From an uncultured Actinomycetes bacterium (lineage in GTDB: Bacteria > Actinomycetota > Actinomycetes > Nanopelagicales > Nanopelagicaceae): DNA of 7,037 nt. The DNA is taken from assembly GCA_903844585.1 (NCBI GenBank), contig CAIMUD010000069.1:1-7037 (forward strand), given 5' to 3'. Within the stretch, counting starts at the first letter, position 1, and every line of letters begins with the position of its first letter. Below the pieces are notes generated by a model, which did no database searches, was not told the DNA's origin, and worked only from the letters and a program-made list of their open reading frames with translations. Shown here one piece after another: positions 1-6,515 of this stretch. A program made the translations under genes and the position numbers.

Positions 1-438
1 AGTTCATTCGGACCTCTTCCAAAATCTGGAACCGTTCTTGTCTCACTGGCAGATAAGGATAAGGAATCTGGAGTAGCCAGCGTAAAGGCATTTATAGATC
101 TCGGATTTAAAGTTCTCACAACTGGCGGCACCGCTGATTACCTAGCTAATCGCGGAATATTAACGCAGAAGGTTCGTAAAAATTCTGAAGGTACAGGGCC
201 AATGGGGGAGCGCACTATTGTTGATTTACTCAATAGTGGTGAGATTGATTTAGTGATCAACACGCCTGTAGGACGCGGGACAAGGCAAGATGGTTGGGCG
301 ATACGTACCGCTTCGATTCAAAGGTCAATTCCTTGCATAACGACTATTCCAGGTTTTAGCGCTGCAGTTGAGGGAATTAAGGCTTTGCAAAAAGGTGAGC
401 TTGGTGTGCGATCAATTCAAGAGTGGCTGCGCAGCTAA
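1..438 (+). CDS. carB: Carbamoyl-phosphate synthase large subunit, C-terminal fragment (5' end outside window)
   Basis: The reading frame is open from base 1 to the TAA at 436-438 and gives the last 145 residues of CarB. CarB makes carbamoyl phosphate from bicarbonate, ATP and the ammonia delivered by CarA, feeding pyrimidine and arginine synthesis in the cytoplasm. What is visible is the MGS-like allosteric domain. It has the opening strand GTVLVSLADKDK, the phosphate-binding loop TTGGTA (about residues 40-45 of the fragment) and the INTPVGRGTRQDGWAIRTASI segment around residues 83-103, typical of the UMP/IMP effector site. It ends with the usual short tail after an IPCITTIPGFSAA stretch. 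The catalytic ATP-grasp domains lie upstream of the window. The stop codon overlaps the next start by one base (TAATG), so translation is probably coupled to pyrK. An internal ATG at 202 is not a start, because the homologous domain begins well before it. Confidence 0.95.
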   Translation, partial: SSFGPLPKSGTVLVSLADKDKESGVASVKAFIDLGFKVLTTGGTADYLANRGILTQKVRKNSEGTGPMGERTIVDLLNSGEIDLVINTPVGRGTRQDGWAIRTASIQRSIPCITTIPGFSAAVEGIKALQKGELGVRSIQEWLRS

Positions 439-1286
439 TGTCAACCATCAATAGATTTGCCTCGCAATTTGTTGCAACAATTGTTGCTAACAAGCGCGTT
501 GGCCAATACCACCAAATAATTTTGCAGGTCGGCGATATCGTCACTTCTTGCAAGCCAGGCAACTTCCTTGCAATTCGAGTTGGTGGTGAAGATTCACGCA
601 TGATTTTGCGTAGAGCATTTGCAATATCTAGAACATCTCACACAGCAAGCTTTGGCGGAACTCTTGAGCTAATCGTTGCGCCACATGGTTCGGGCTCTAA
701 ATGGTTATGCGCACAAGAAGAAGGCGTTGAATTAGATGTCGTAACACCACTTGGGACGGCATTTGGTATTCCAACCGAACCAGTTAAGGCGCTGCTTGTC
801 GGCGGAGGATATGGTTCTGCTCCACTTTTTGGATTAGCCGAAGTTTTAAAGAACAGGGGCTGCCGCGTAGATATGTTGCTCGGTGCCAGTACTGGGCAGA
901 AGATTTATGCTCCAATGGAAGGCAAGAGAGCAGTTAACTCACTACGTATTTACACAGAAGATGGAAGCGTTGGCGAACGCGGTCGTGTGACAGATCCAAT
1001 GTGGGCGATGATTGAAGATGGTGCAGTCGATGTTATTTATTCTTGTGGCCCTATGGCTATGCTCAGGGCCATTTCAGAACTCGCTAAAGATACTGGCGTT
1101 GTTCATCAATGCGCCGTTGAAGAAGCCATGGCATGTGGTGTGGGTATTTGCATGACTTGCGTATTGCCAGTCAAGAATGAAGACGGGTCAACATCAATGT
1201 TGCGTTCGTGCATTGATGGTCCGGTTATGGATGGTTCAGTGGTGCAATGGGATTTGGTTGGCAAAATTCCAGAGGTTACGCAATGA
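438..1286 (+). CDS. pyrK: Dihydroorotate dehydrogenase electron-transfer subunit (FAD, [2Fe-2S])
   Basis: This is a 282-residue protein of the PyrK family. It passes electrons from the FMN of PyrD through a [2Fe-2S] cluster and FAD to NAD+. The N-terminal half is a ferredoxin-reductase-like FAD barrel, with RRAFAI (58-63) in the place of the family RxxS/T-type FAD motif. The nucleotide-binding part contains GGGYGSAPL (122-130) and SCGPMAML (202-209). The C-terminal cluster ligands are Cys233, Cys238, Cys241 and Cys258, with spacing C-x4-C-x2-C-x16-C, ending in the family RSCIDGPV motif. I chose the ATG at 438, which overlaps the carB stop by one base. An in-frame GTG at 423 would add only MAAQL and lies further inside carB. 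The stop overlaps the pyrD start by 4 bp (ATGA), which fits a two-subunit enzyme made in equal amounts. Length is near the usual 250-290 residues. A general flavodoxin/ferredoxin reductase is the alternative name, but the partner gene decides it. Confidence 0.93.
   Translation: MSTINRFASQFVATIVANKRVGQYHQIILQVGDIVTSCKPGNFLAIRVGGEDSRMILRRAFAISRTSHTASFGGTLELIVAPHGSGSKWLCAQEEGVELDVVTPLGTAFGIPTEPVKALLVGGGYGSAPLFGLAEVLKNRGCRVDMLLGASTGQKIYAPMEGKRAVNSLRIYTEDGSVGERGRVTDPMWAMIEDGAVDVIYSCGPMAMLRAISELAKDTGVVHQCAVEEAMACGVGICMTCVLPVKNEDGSTSMLRSCIDGPVMDGSVVQWDLVGKIPEVTQ
1271..1275 (+). promoter_or_regulatory. Ribosome-binding site of pyrD
   Basis: AGAGG lies seven bases before the ATG at 1283, inside the last codons of pyrK. 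It favours 1283 over the in-frame ATG at 1247. The longer form would add 12 residues that do not resemble a dihydroorotate dehydrogenase N-terminus and would overlap pyrK by 40 bp. Confidence 0.6.
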
Positions 1287-2218
1287 AAGACTTCGATTTC
1301 GGAACTGACTTGGGTGGTGCTTGGTTTGCCTCACCAATCTTTACTGCGAGTGGATGCGCAAGCTCTGGCAAGGAACTTGCCCAATTTTTTCCGTTAAAAG
1401 AAATAGGAGCCGTTGTAACAAAGTCAGTGATGACTAAGCCGCGTCATGGTAGACCCACTCCTAGAATGGCCGAAACTCCATCCGGAATGCTCAACAGTAT
1501 TGGACTGCAAGGCCCAGGAATTGATTACTTTTTAGCTAATGATGTTCCGTGGCTTGTAGAACAACAAGCACGAGTAATCGTTTCCATTGCTGGGGAAACT
1601 GTTGAGGAGTATTCAACCCTTGCTCGTAAGGTGCGAAGCGCTGCGGGAATTAGCGCACTTGAAGTGAACATTTCATGTCCCAATGTGGAAAATAGAGGCC
1701 TTGTCTTTGCATGCGATCCAGAAGCCTCACGTCGAGTCATCGATGGAGTGAGAAAAACCATTGGTGGTGAGTTACCCATTATTGCCAAACTAACTCCTGA
1801 TGTAACTAATCTGCCAGCGATTGCAAGTGGCGTTGTAGATGCAGGGGCTGACGCTTTAGCGTTAATCAACACAGTATTAGGGATGGTTATCAATTTAGAC
1901 ACCATGCGCCCACATCTCGGAGGAAAAACCGGTGGGCTTTCAGGCCCTGCAATTCGTCCCGTAGCTGTTCGTGCTATTTATCAGGTGCATGAAGCGCTGC
2001 CGAAAGTTCCGATACTTGGAATGGGTGGGGTATCAAATGGACGAGATGCTCTTGAATTAATTCTCGCTGGAGCTTGTGGTGTTTCGGTTGGTACCGCCAG
2101 TTTTGGCAACCCAACGGCAATTATTAGTATTCAAAATGAATTGCGCGATCTGCTGATTGCTAGAGGTTTCACTTCGTTAAAGCAAGCTGTTGGTTATGCG
2201 CACAGAGCGGACGCTTAA
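1283..2218 (+). CDS. pyrD: Dihydroorotate dehydrogenase, class 1B catalytic subunit
   Basis: This is a 311-residue FMN-dependent TIM-barrel enzyme that oxidises dihydroorotate to orotate, the fourth step of UMP synthesis. Visible family features, in order, are FTASGC near residue 20, TKSVMTKPRHGRPTPRM (46-62) and SGMLNSIGLQGPG (67-79). These are followed by NISCPNV (129-135), whose Cys132 is the expected catalytic base of class 1 enzymes; class 2 enzymes have Ser here. Next are AKLTPD (168-173), INTVLGM (195-201), GGLSGPAIRP (217-226) and the FMN-phosphate loops GMGGVSNGRDALE (246-258) and GVSVGTASF (266-274). There is no N-terminal membrane helix, so the protein is cytosolic. The neighbouring electron-transfer subunit makes this the 1B (NAD+-linked) type rather than fumarate-linked 1A. 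The chosen start gives the ATGA overlap with pyrK, and the stop abuts the pyrF start directly. Confidence 0.95.
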   Translation: MKDFDFGTDLGGAWFASPIFTASGCASSGKELAQFFPLKEIGAVVTKSVMTKPRHGRPTPRMAETPSGMLNSIGLQGPGIDYFLANDVPWLVEQQARVIVSIAGETVEEYSTLARKVRSAAGISALEVNISCPNVENRGLVFACDPEASRRVIDGVRKTIGGELPIIAKLTPDVTNLPAIASGVVDAGADALALINTVLGMVINLDTMRPHLGGKTGGLSGPAIRPVAVRAIYQVHEALPKVPILGMGGVSNGRDALELILAGACGVSVGTASFGNPTAIISIQNELRDLLIARGFTSLKQAVGYAHRADA

Positions 2219-2926
2219 GTGAAGGCTCCAATTATTCTTGCCATTGATACGTCGGATTTATCAACGGCGAAAGCCTGGGTGAAGGCAACCCACGAGAGTG
2301 TAAGCGTTTATAAATTGGGTCTTGAATTTTTTCTTAATTTCGGGGCGGAGGGTGTGCGAGCTATTCAAGAAGAAGCGGGGGTCGATATTTTTCTTGACCT
2401 AAAGTTGCATGACATTCCACATACAGTCGCTGGTGCCGCTAGGTCAATCGCGTCTTTACAACCGAAATTTCTCACAATCCATGCCTGCGGTGGTGAGGCG
2501 ATGATTAAGGCAGCCGTAGAAGCAGTGCCACTAGTTGATGTAACAGCCGTCACGATACTTACTTCGCTAACAGAAGATGATTTGTTCAAAGTCGGATTTG
2601 CGAATAACGCGCTAGAGAGCGCGGTCGCGTTAGCAAAATTAGCTTTCGATAGCGGTGCCAAGGCAATTGTTTGTTCACCACTTGAAGTTGCGGCTATTCG
2701 TAAGATGGTTGGACCAGTACCTAAACTCATTACGCCAGGTGTTCGTCCGCTCTCTGATGTTGGAAAAGATGATCAAAGCCGCACCATGACGCCGGCTGCT
2801 GCGATTGCAGCGGGGGCTACTTATGTCGTCATCGGTCGTCCAATTACCAGTGAATGGAAAAATGGCGCCTCCGCCCTTAAGGAAAAAGCTGCCATGATTG
2901 CATCCGATCTCTTGGCAGTTAATTAG
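2219..2926 (+). CDS. pyrF: Orotidine 5'-phosphate decarboxylase, type 1
   Basis: This 235-residue TIM-barrel enzyme decarboxylates OMP to UMP, the last step of the pathway. All catalytic residues are in place: Asp10 (AIDTSD), Lys32 (VYKLGLE), and the Asp60/Lys62/Asp65 tetrad in FLDLKLHDIPHTV (58-70). The phosphate-binding part shows TPGVRP (172-177), DDQSRTMTP (184-192) with the Gln and Arg that grip the phosphate, and VVIGRPIT (203-210) with Arg207. Motif spacing and length match the E. coli/B. subtilis group (type 1), not the longer type 2 protein of mycobacteria and streptomycetes. The start is a GTG placed directly after the pyrD TAA, with no intergenic base. Only a weak upstream purine run (GAGCGGA) is present, so initiation probably depends on ribosomes arriving from pyrD. 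Confidence 0.95.
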   Translation: MKAPIILAIDTSDLSTAKAWVKATHESVSVYKLGLEFFLNFGAEGVRAIQEEAGVDIFLDLKLHDIPHTVAGAARSIASLQPKFLTIHACGGEAMIKAAVEAVPLVDVTAVTILTSLTEDDLFKVGFANNALESAVALAKLAFDSGAKAIVCSPLEVAAIRKMVGPVPKLITPGVRPLSDVGKDDQSRTMTPAAAIAAGATYVVIGRPITSEWKNGASALKEKAAMIASDLLAVN

Positions 2927-2940
2927 CGCCGGAGAAATTT

Positions 2941-3822
2941 ATGCCTAAGCCACCAGTTCTAACTCCTGAACAGAGAACTGCTGCGCTATTAAAGGCCAAG
3001 GAATCTAGAACTCGTCGTTCGGCGCTGAAGTTAGATGTGAAGAGCCAAAAAATTTCGGTCTCCGAAGTGCTTGATTTGTCAGCACGTGATGGGGCAATCG
3101 CAAAAATGCGTGTTATCGAATTGATCGAATCAATCCCTGGTGTTGGAAAAGTTCGCGCACAATCGCTTATAACAAAGTTAGGGATATCTTCCTCGCGTAG
3201 AATTGGAGGCCTCGGCCCACATCAGCGCCGCAGTCTAATTAAGGAGTTCACTTTGCCGGTGGATACCTCAACGCACGGTCGACTCGTAGTCCTGTCAGGC
3301 CCTGGAGGCGTTGGCAAAAGTTCAGTCGCTAAGGCGTTACGTCTTCGCGATGAGTTCTGGGTAAGTGTGTCTGCAACCACTAGAGCTCCACGACCTGGTG
3401 AAAAAGACGGCGTTGATTACTTTTTTTACAACGACGAAGAATTCGATAAAGCGATACAGAGCGATGAATTTTTGGAGTGGGCCGCATTTGCGGGAGCGCG
3501 CTATGGAACTCCAAAAGCTCCAGTTATGCAATCACTTGCTCGTGGCAAAAATGTATTGCTTGAGATTGATATCGATGGAGCAAAACAAGTCAAAGTGCAC
3601 CAACCAGATTCGCTTCTTGTCTTTCTAGAACCTCCAACCTGGGAGGAGCTAGTTGCTCGATTAGAAGGTCGTGGGACTGACTCGGAGGAACGTAGAGCCG
3701 CGCGATTGGCTCTAGCTCAGGAAGAACTTGCTCAAGCCTCATTCTTCGACAAGACCTTAGTAAATGAGCAAGTGGATTCAGTTGTTGAGCACCTGATACT
3801 CTTGGCCACATCGCAGCGTTAA
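2941..3822 (+). CDS. gmk: Fused actinobacterial integration host factor (mIHF) domain plus guanylate kinase
   Basis: One open frame of 293 residues carries two complete domains. Residues 1-103 match actinobacterial mIHF. They show a basic helical N-terminus (LTPEQRTAALLKAKESRTRR), then a helix-two-turns-helix/HhH core (SIPGVGKVRAQSLITKLGI, 64-82) and GLGPHQRRSLIKEF (90-103), where family members normally stop. This domain binds duplex DNA nonspecifically and helps shape the nucleoid. Residues about 111-293 are guanylate kinase (GMP + ATP to GDP + ADP). It has the P-loop GPGGVGKSS (120-128), SATTRAPRPGEKDGVDYFF (144-162) for GMP, FLEW and RYGT (177-190), DIDGA (210-214) and the lid RLEGRGTDSEE (240-250). 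The P-loop has Gly where most relatives have Ser (GPSG). The first start is an ATG six bases after GGAG (2931-2934), 14 bp after pyrF. An internal start for kinase alone is possible at 3253 and is listed separately. Domain assignments are confident. That the fusion is the natural product rather than a lost stop by sequence error is inferred from the intact frame. Confidence 0.9.
   Translation: MPKPPVLTPEQRTAALLKAKESRTRRSALKLDVKSQKISVSEVLDLSARDGAIAKMRVIELIESIPGVGKVRAQSLITKLGISSSRRIGGLGPHQRRSLIKEFTLPVDTSTHGRLVVLSGPGGVGKSSVAKALRLRDEFWVSVSATTRAPRPGEKDGVDYFFYNDEEFDKAIQSDEFLEWAAFAGARYGTPKAPVMQSLARGKNVLLEIDIDGAKQVKVHQPDSLLVFLEPPTWEELVARLEGRGTDSEERRAARLALAQEELAQASFFDKTLVNEQVDSVVEHLILLATSQR
3241..3255 (+). 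promoter_or_regulatory. Candidate internal ribosome-binding site and TTG start for free guanylate kinase
   Basis: AAGGAG at 3241-3246 is the strongest Shine-Dalgarno match seen in the window. It is followed after six bases by an in-frame TTG at 3253-3255 and, after twelve bases, by a GTG at 3259. It lies exactly between the mIHF domain (ending Phe103) and the kinase domain. Starting at TTG (codon 105) would give a 189-residue protein, a normal guanylate kinase length. The same bases encode Lys-Glu in the longer frame. Use of this start is inference. Confidence 0.5.
3253..3822 (+). CDS. gmk: Possible separate guanylate kinase from internal in-frame start (alternative product)
   Basis: This is the 189-residue product that would come from the internal TTG, nested in the same frame as the fusion and sharing its stop at 3820-3822. 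It would begin MPVDTSTHGRLVVLSGPG, so only about ten residues precede the first kinase strand, as in ordinary guanylate kinases. It would contain the entire P-loop, GMP-binding region and lid. In other actinobacteria mIHF and gmk are adjacent separate genes, so this start may be the remnant, or the still-active form, of the original gmk initiation site. A GTG two codons later is an equally plausible codon but sits less well spaced from AAGGAG. I list it as an alternative, not as an additional gene. Confidence 0.4.
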   Translation: MPVDTSTHGRLVVLSGPGGVGKSSVAKALRLRDEFWVSVSATTRAPRPGEKDGVDYFFYNDEEFDKAIQSDEFLEWAAFAGARYGTPKAPVMQSLARGKNVLLEIDIDGAKQVKVHQPDSLLVFLEPPTWEELVARLEGRGTDSEERRAARLALAQEELAQASFFDKTLVNEQVDSVVEHLILLATSQR

Positions 3823-3840
3823 GAACCCACAGGAGTAAAA

Positions 3841-4089
3841 ATGGACGGTATTACAAACCCACCTATCGATGAACTTTTATATAAGAGCGGTTCTAAGTAC
3901 AGCCTCGTTCTTTATGCGGCAAAGCGCGCTCGTCAGATCAATGCCTATTATTCACAACTTGGTGAAGGTCTTTTGGAATACGTAGGTCCACTAGTTGATA
4001 CGCATGTTCACGAAAAGCCACTCTCAATTGCGCTACGTGAGATTAACGATGGTCTATTGACTATCGAAAACCTTGAACCAACTGCTTAA
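3841..4089 (+). CDS. rpoZ: DNA-directed RNA polymerase omega subunit
   Basis: An 82-residue protein with the actinobacterial omega signature: [11 protein letters not shown] (3-13), [17 protein letters not shown] (18-34), then [13 protein letters not shown] (41-53) and [11 protein letters not shown] (58-68). Omega binds the beta' subunit and aids assembly and stability of RNA polymerase. The conserved [17 protein letters not shown] helix is the part that contacts beta' in this family. A clear ribosome-binding site, AGGAG at 3831-3835, lies five bases before the ATG. The gene follows the kinase by 18 bp and precedes coaBC by 15 bp. The gmk-rpoZ-coaBC order is shared with many bacteria. Length is normal for the family and nothing is missing. 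Confidence 0.96.
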   Translation: MDGITNPPIDELLYKSGSKYSLVLYAAKRARQINAYYSQLGEGLLEYVGPLVDTHVHEKPLSIALREINDGLLTIENLEPTA

Positions 4090-4104
4090 TTTTTAAGGAA
4101 AAAT

Positions 4105-5286
4105 ATGTCACGCAGTCGAGAGATAGTTCTCGGCATTGGCGGCGGAATAGCAGCCTATAAGTCAGCTGATTTGTTGAGGCGTCTAAAAGATCGTGGTTAC
4201 TTAGTCACGGTTGTTCCAACTCCTTCGAGCTTAAATTTTGTTGGGGCTGCTACTTGGGAAGCCCTCTCTGGTCGCACCGTGACAACACAAGTATGGGAAA
4301 AAGTCGAAGAGGTTCGTCATATTTCATTGGCCCAAAAAGCAACCGCCGTTCTGATTGCTCCAGCGACCGCCGACCTGATTGCTCGCATTGCCATTGGGAG
4401 GGCAGATGATTTGCTAACAAATATTGTTCTTGCAACACCGGCGCCAATGTTTATCGTGCCTGCGATGCATCCAGAAATGTGGTCAAATCCGTCGACTCAG
4501 GCCAATGTTGCAACGTTGCGTAGCCGCGGAGTAATCGTTATGGAGCCAGAAGTTGGCCGCCTGACTGGCAGTGATGTTGGGCAAGGTCGCTTTCCAGAGA
4601 CTGCCGCAATTATCTCCAAGTTTGAAGAATCGCTAGGTTTCAAGCAAGATTTAAAAGGTAAGAGTGTTCTGGTCTCGGCGGGTGGAACTCGCGAGGCGAT
4701 TGATCCAGTTCGGTATATAGGAAACAGATCTAGCGGAAAGCAGGGTATCGCGATTGCTAAAGCTGCTCACGAGAGAGGAGCTAACGTCTGTCTTGTATTG
4801 GCAAATTCGGATATCTCCGTCATGGACGGCATTGACGTGATTCGAGTTGAGTCAGCCGATCAAATGCACACCGCGTTACATGAACGCTTTGCAAATACAG
4901 ATTACCTATTTATGAGCGCTGCTATTGCAGATGCTAAACCTTCAGAAGTTGCTGAAATGAAGATTAAGAAAGAGAACTTCAACAATATTTCACTCGAAAA
5001 GAATCCTGATGTCTTAAGCTCTCTTACAGCGCTTAAGACTAATCAAAGAGTTGTGGCATTCGCAGCCGAGACCAGTGATGATGAGACGGTTGCTGAGATG
5101 AAAATGAAGGCAAAGGGTGCTGACATGATCTATCTCAACAACGTCAGCGGTGGTCAAATTTTTGGAGAGGATCAAACATCTGGGACGATCATTGTCAAAG
5201 GTGGCGCATCACACAAAGTTCAAGATATATCCAAGGACACTCTAAGCCATCTGCTTCTGGATTTGGCTTCCAATAAGTTAGGTTAA
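4105..5286 (+). CDS. coaBC: Bifunctional phosphopantothenoylcysteine decarboxylase / phosphopantothenate-cysteine ligase
   Basis: A 393-residue CoA-biosynthesis enzyme. The N-terminal CoaC flavoprotein domain (about 1-180) shows [11 protein letters not shown] (10-20), [19 protein letters not shown] (38-56), the active-site His72 in RHISL, and APATADLIA (85-93). In place of the classical PAMN it has PAMHPEMW (119-126), and where E. coli has a Cys-containing ACG loop it has [12 protein letters not shown] (151-162). Both changes match what I recall of mycobacterial CoaBC. The C-terminal CoaB ligase domain (about 185-393) has [21 protein letters not shown] (191-211), SAAIADAKP (271-279), KIKK (286-289) and VAFAAET (317-323). 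It uses CTP to join cysteine to phosphopantothenate; CoaC then decarboxylates the product to 4'-phosphopantetheine. AAGGAA at 4095-4100 serves as the ribosome-binding site. The gene is 15 bp after rpoZ and 4 bp before metK. Confidence 0.95.
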   Translation: MSRSREIVLGIGGGIAAYKSADLLRRLKDRGYLVTVVPTPSSLNFVGAATWEALSGRTVTTQVWEKVEEVRHISLAQKATAVLIAPATADLIARIAIGRADDLLTNIVLATPAPMFIVPAMHPEMWSNPSTQANVATLRSRGVIVMEPEVGRLTGSDVGQGRFPETAAIISKFEESLGFKQDLKGKSVLVSAGGTREAIDPVRYIGNRSSGKQGIAIAKAAHERGANVCLVLANSDISVMDGIDVIRVESADQMHTALHERFANTDYLFMSAAIADAKPSEVAEMKIKKENFNNISLEKNPDVLSSLTALKTNQRVVAFAAETSDDETVAEMKMKAKGADMIYLNNVSGGQIFGEDQTSGTIIVKGGASHKVQDISKDTLSHLLLDLASNKLG

Positions 5287-5290
5287 TCCA

Positions 5291-6481
5291 ATGTCAAAGC
5301 GCCTATTTACATCCGAGTCCGTAACTGAAGGACATCCAGACAAGATTGCTGATCAGATCTCGGATGCGATTCTTGATTCACTTCTCACTCAAGATATAAA
5401 GAGTCGGGTCGCAGTTGAAACTCTCATCACTACTGGTCAGGTTCACGTAGCTGGAGAAGTAACAACAAACGGTTATGCAGATGTGATGGGAATTGTCCGG
5501 GATACAGTGATCGCAATCGGTTATGACTCTTCAGTCAAAGGTTTTGATGGAAATAGCTGCGGTGTATCAATCTCAATTGGGCAGCAATCTCAGGACATCG
5601 CTCAAGGAGTCGATGACGCCTATGAAAATCGAGTTGCCTCATCAGTTGATCCTTTAGATCTTCAAGGCGCTGGCGATCAGGGTTTGATGTTTGGTTATGC
5701 ATGTGATGACACAAAAGAGCTTATGCCGCTGCCAATCTGGCTCGCACATGAGTTGGCTGCGCAACTTTCGGCTGTTCGCAAATCTGGCCAACTTCCATAC
5801 CTGCGACCTGATGGTAAAACTCAGGTAACAATTGAGTATGAGGGGGATAAGGCTGTTGCAATCGATACTGTTGTAATCTCTAGTCAACACGCGGAAGAAG
5901 TAGATGTTGTAAAGCAACTAACACCAGAGATTATTAAATATGTGATTGATCCTGTTTTAAACAAAATTGATCTTCCAAGAAAAGAATTGCGCACTCTCAT
6001 CAATCCAACGGGGCGATTTGTCATCGGAGGTCCCATGGGTGATGCTGGTTTGACTGGTCGTAAAATTATCGTCGACACGTATGGCGGTATGGCTAGACAT
6101 GGAGGAGGAGCTTTCTCGGGAAAGGATCCATCCAAGGTTGATCGATCGGCTGCCTATGCGATGCGATGGGTTGCAAAGAACGTAGTTGCGGCAGGGCTTG
6201 CTCGTCGCTGTGAGGTACAAGTTGCTTACGCAATAGGCAAGGCACAACCTGTTGGTGTCTTTGTTGAGACTTTTGGAACTGAAAGCGTTCCTGTCGCAAA
6301 AATTCAAGATGCAGTCTTATCTGTTTTTGATTTACGTCCAGCCGCAATCATTCGGGATTTGAATCTATTGCGCCCAATTTATTCAAAGACTGCAGCGTAT
6401 GGACACTTCGGACGCAAACTTCCAGAATTCACTTGGGAAACCACCACTCGTGTGGAAGCTCTTCGCGCAGCAGTTAAGTAG
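5291..6481 (+). CDS. metK: S-adenosylmethionine synthetase
   Basis: A 396-residue enzyme of normal family length that makes S-adenosylmethionine from methionine and ATP. The three-part fold is traceable by motif. [20 protein letters not shown] (7-26) contains the catalytic His15 and metal-binding residues. AGEVTT (54-59) is followed by [12 protein letters not shown] (126-137), the signature hexapeptide region of the flexible active-site loop. [11 protein letters not shown] (173-183), [22 protein letters not shown] (237-258) and [22 protein letters not shown] (268-289) complete the phosphate- and K+-binding regions. It starts 4 bp after the coaBC stop. No strong Shine-Dalgarno sequence is seen, only a weak TTAGGT, so coupling to coaBC translation is likely. 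No SAM riboswitch could fit in the 4-bp gap. The last residues, ALRAAVK, match the family C-terminus. Confidence 0.97.
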   Translation: MSKRLFTSESVTEGHPDKIADQISDAILDSLLTQDIKSRVAVETLITTGQVHVAGEVTTNGYADVMGIVRDTVIAIGYDSSVKGFDGNSCGVSISIGQQSQDIAQGVDDAYENRVASSVDPLDLQGAGDQGLMFGYACDDTKELMPLPIWLAHELAAQLSAVRKSGQLPYLRPDGKTQVTIEYEGDKAVAIDTVVISSQHAEEVDVVKQLTPEIIKYVIDPVLNKIDLPRKELRTLINPTGRFVIGGPMGDAGLTGRKIIVDTYGGMARHGGGAFSGKDPSKVDRSAAYAMRWVAKNVVAAGLARRCEVQVAYAIGKAQPVGVFVETFGTESVPVAKIQDAVLSVFDLRPAAIIRDLNLLRPIYSKTAAYGHFGRKLPEFTWETTTRVEALRAAVK

Positions 6482-6492
6482 AGCGTGTAAAT

Positions 6493-6515
6493 AAGTGGCC
6501 GAAGTAAAGCCACTT
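6493..6515 (+). promoter_or_regulatory. Small hairpin covering the priA start codon
   Basis: AAGTGGC (6493-6499) and GCCACTT (6509-6515) form a perfect 7-bp stem with a 9-base loop. The proposed GTG start (6495-6497) is inside the left arm. No T-run follows, so it is not an intrinsic terminator. A stem of this size occurs by chance a few times in 7 kb, so a regulatory role is only a suggestion based on its position. Confidence 0.25.

Noticed and set aside
423..437. GTG at 423 as an earlier pyrK start adding MAAQL
   Set aside because: It deepens the overlap with carB without adding family sequence. The ATG at 438 gives the common TAATG coupling junction.
1247..1282. In-frame ATG at 1247 as pyrD start
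   Set aside because: The extra 12 residues do not look like a dihydroorotate dehydrogenase N-terminus, and AGAGG at 1271 supports the ATG at 1283.
1525..1905. 126-codon minus-strand open frame opposite pyrD
   Set aside because: It is a codon-shadow of pyrD, has no recognisable domain or ribosome-binding site, and lies wholly within a conserved gene.
3421..3427. Run of seven T in gmk as a possible slippage or frameshift site
   Set aside because: The zero frame before and after the run keeps all guanylate kinase motifs (GVDYFF to RYGT to DIDGA), so no shift is needed.
3365..3628. 87-codon plus-strand frame inside the guanylate kinase region
   Set aside because: It is out of frame with a well-conserved kinase, has no family resemblance and no convincing start signal.
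4090..4104. TTAATTTTTAA stretch after rpoZ as a terminator
   Set aside because: There is no GC stem and it leads straight into the coaBC ribosome-binding site. It is simply AT-rich spacer.
5287..5290. SAM riboswitch or dedicated promoter for metK
   Set aside because: Only 4 bp separate coaBC and metK, and no -35/-10 pair or riboswitch-like structure was recognised upstream within coaBC.
5884..6347. Three overlapping minus-strand frames opposite metK
   Set aside because: They are low-complexity, unlike known proteins, and explained by the codon bias of metK on the other strand.
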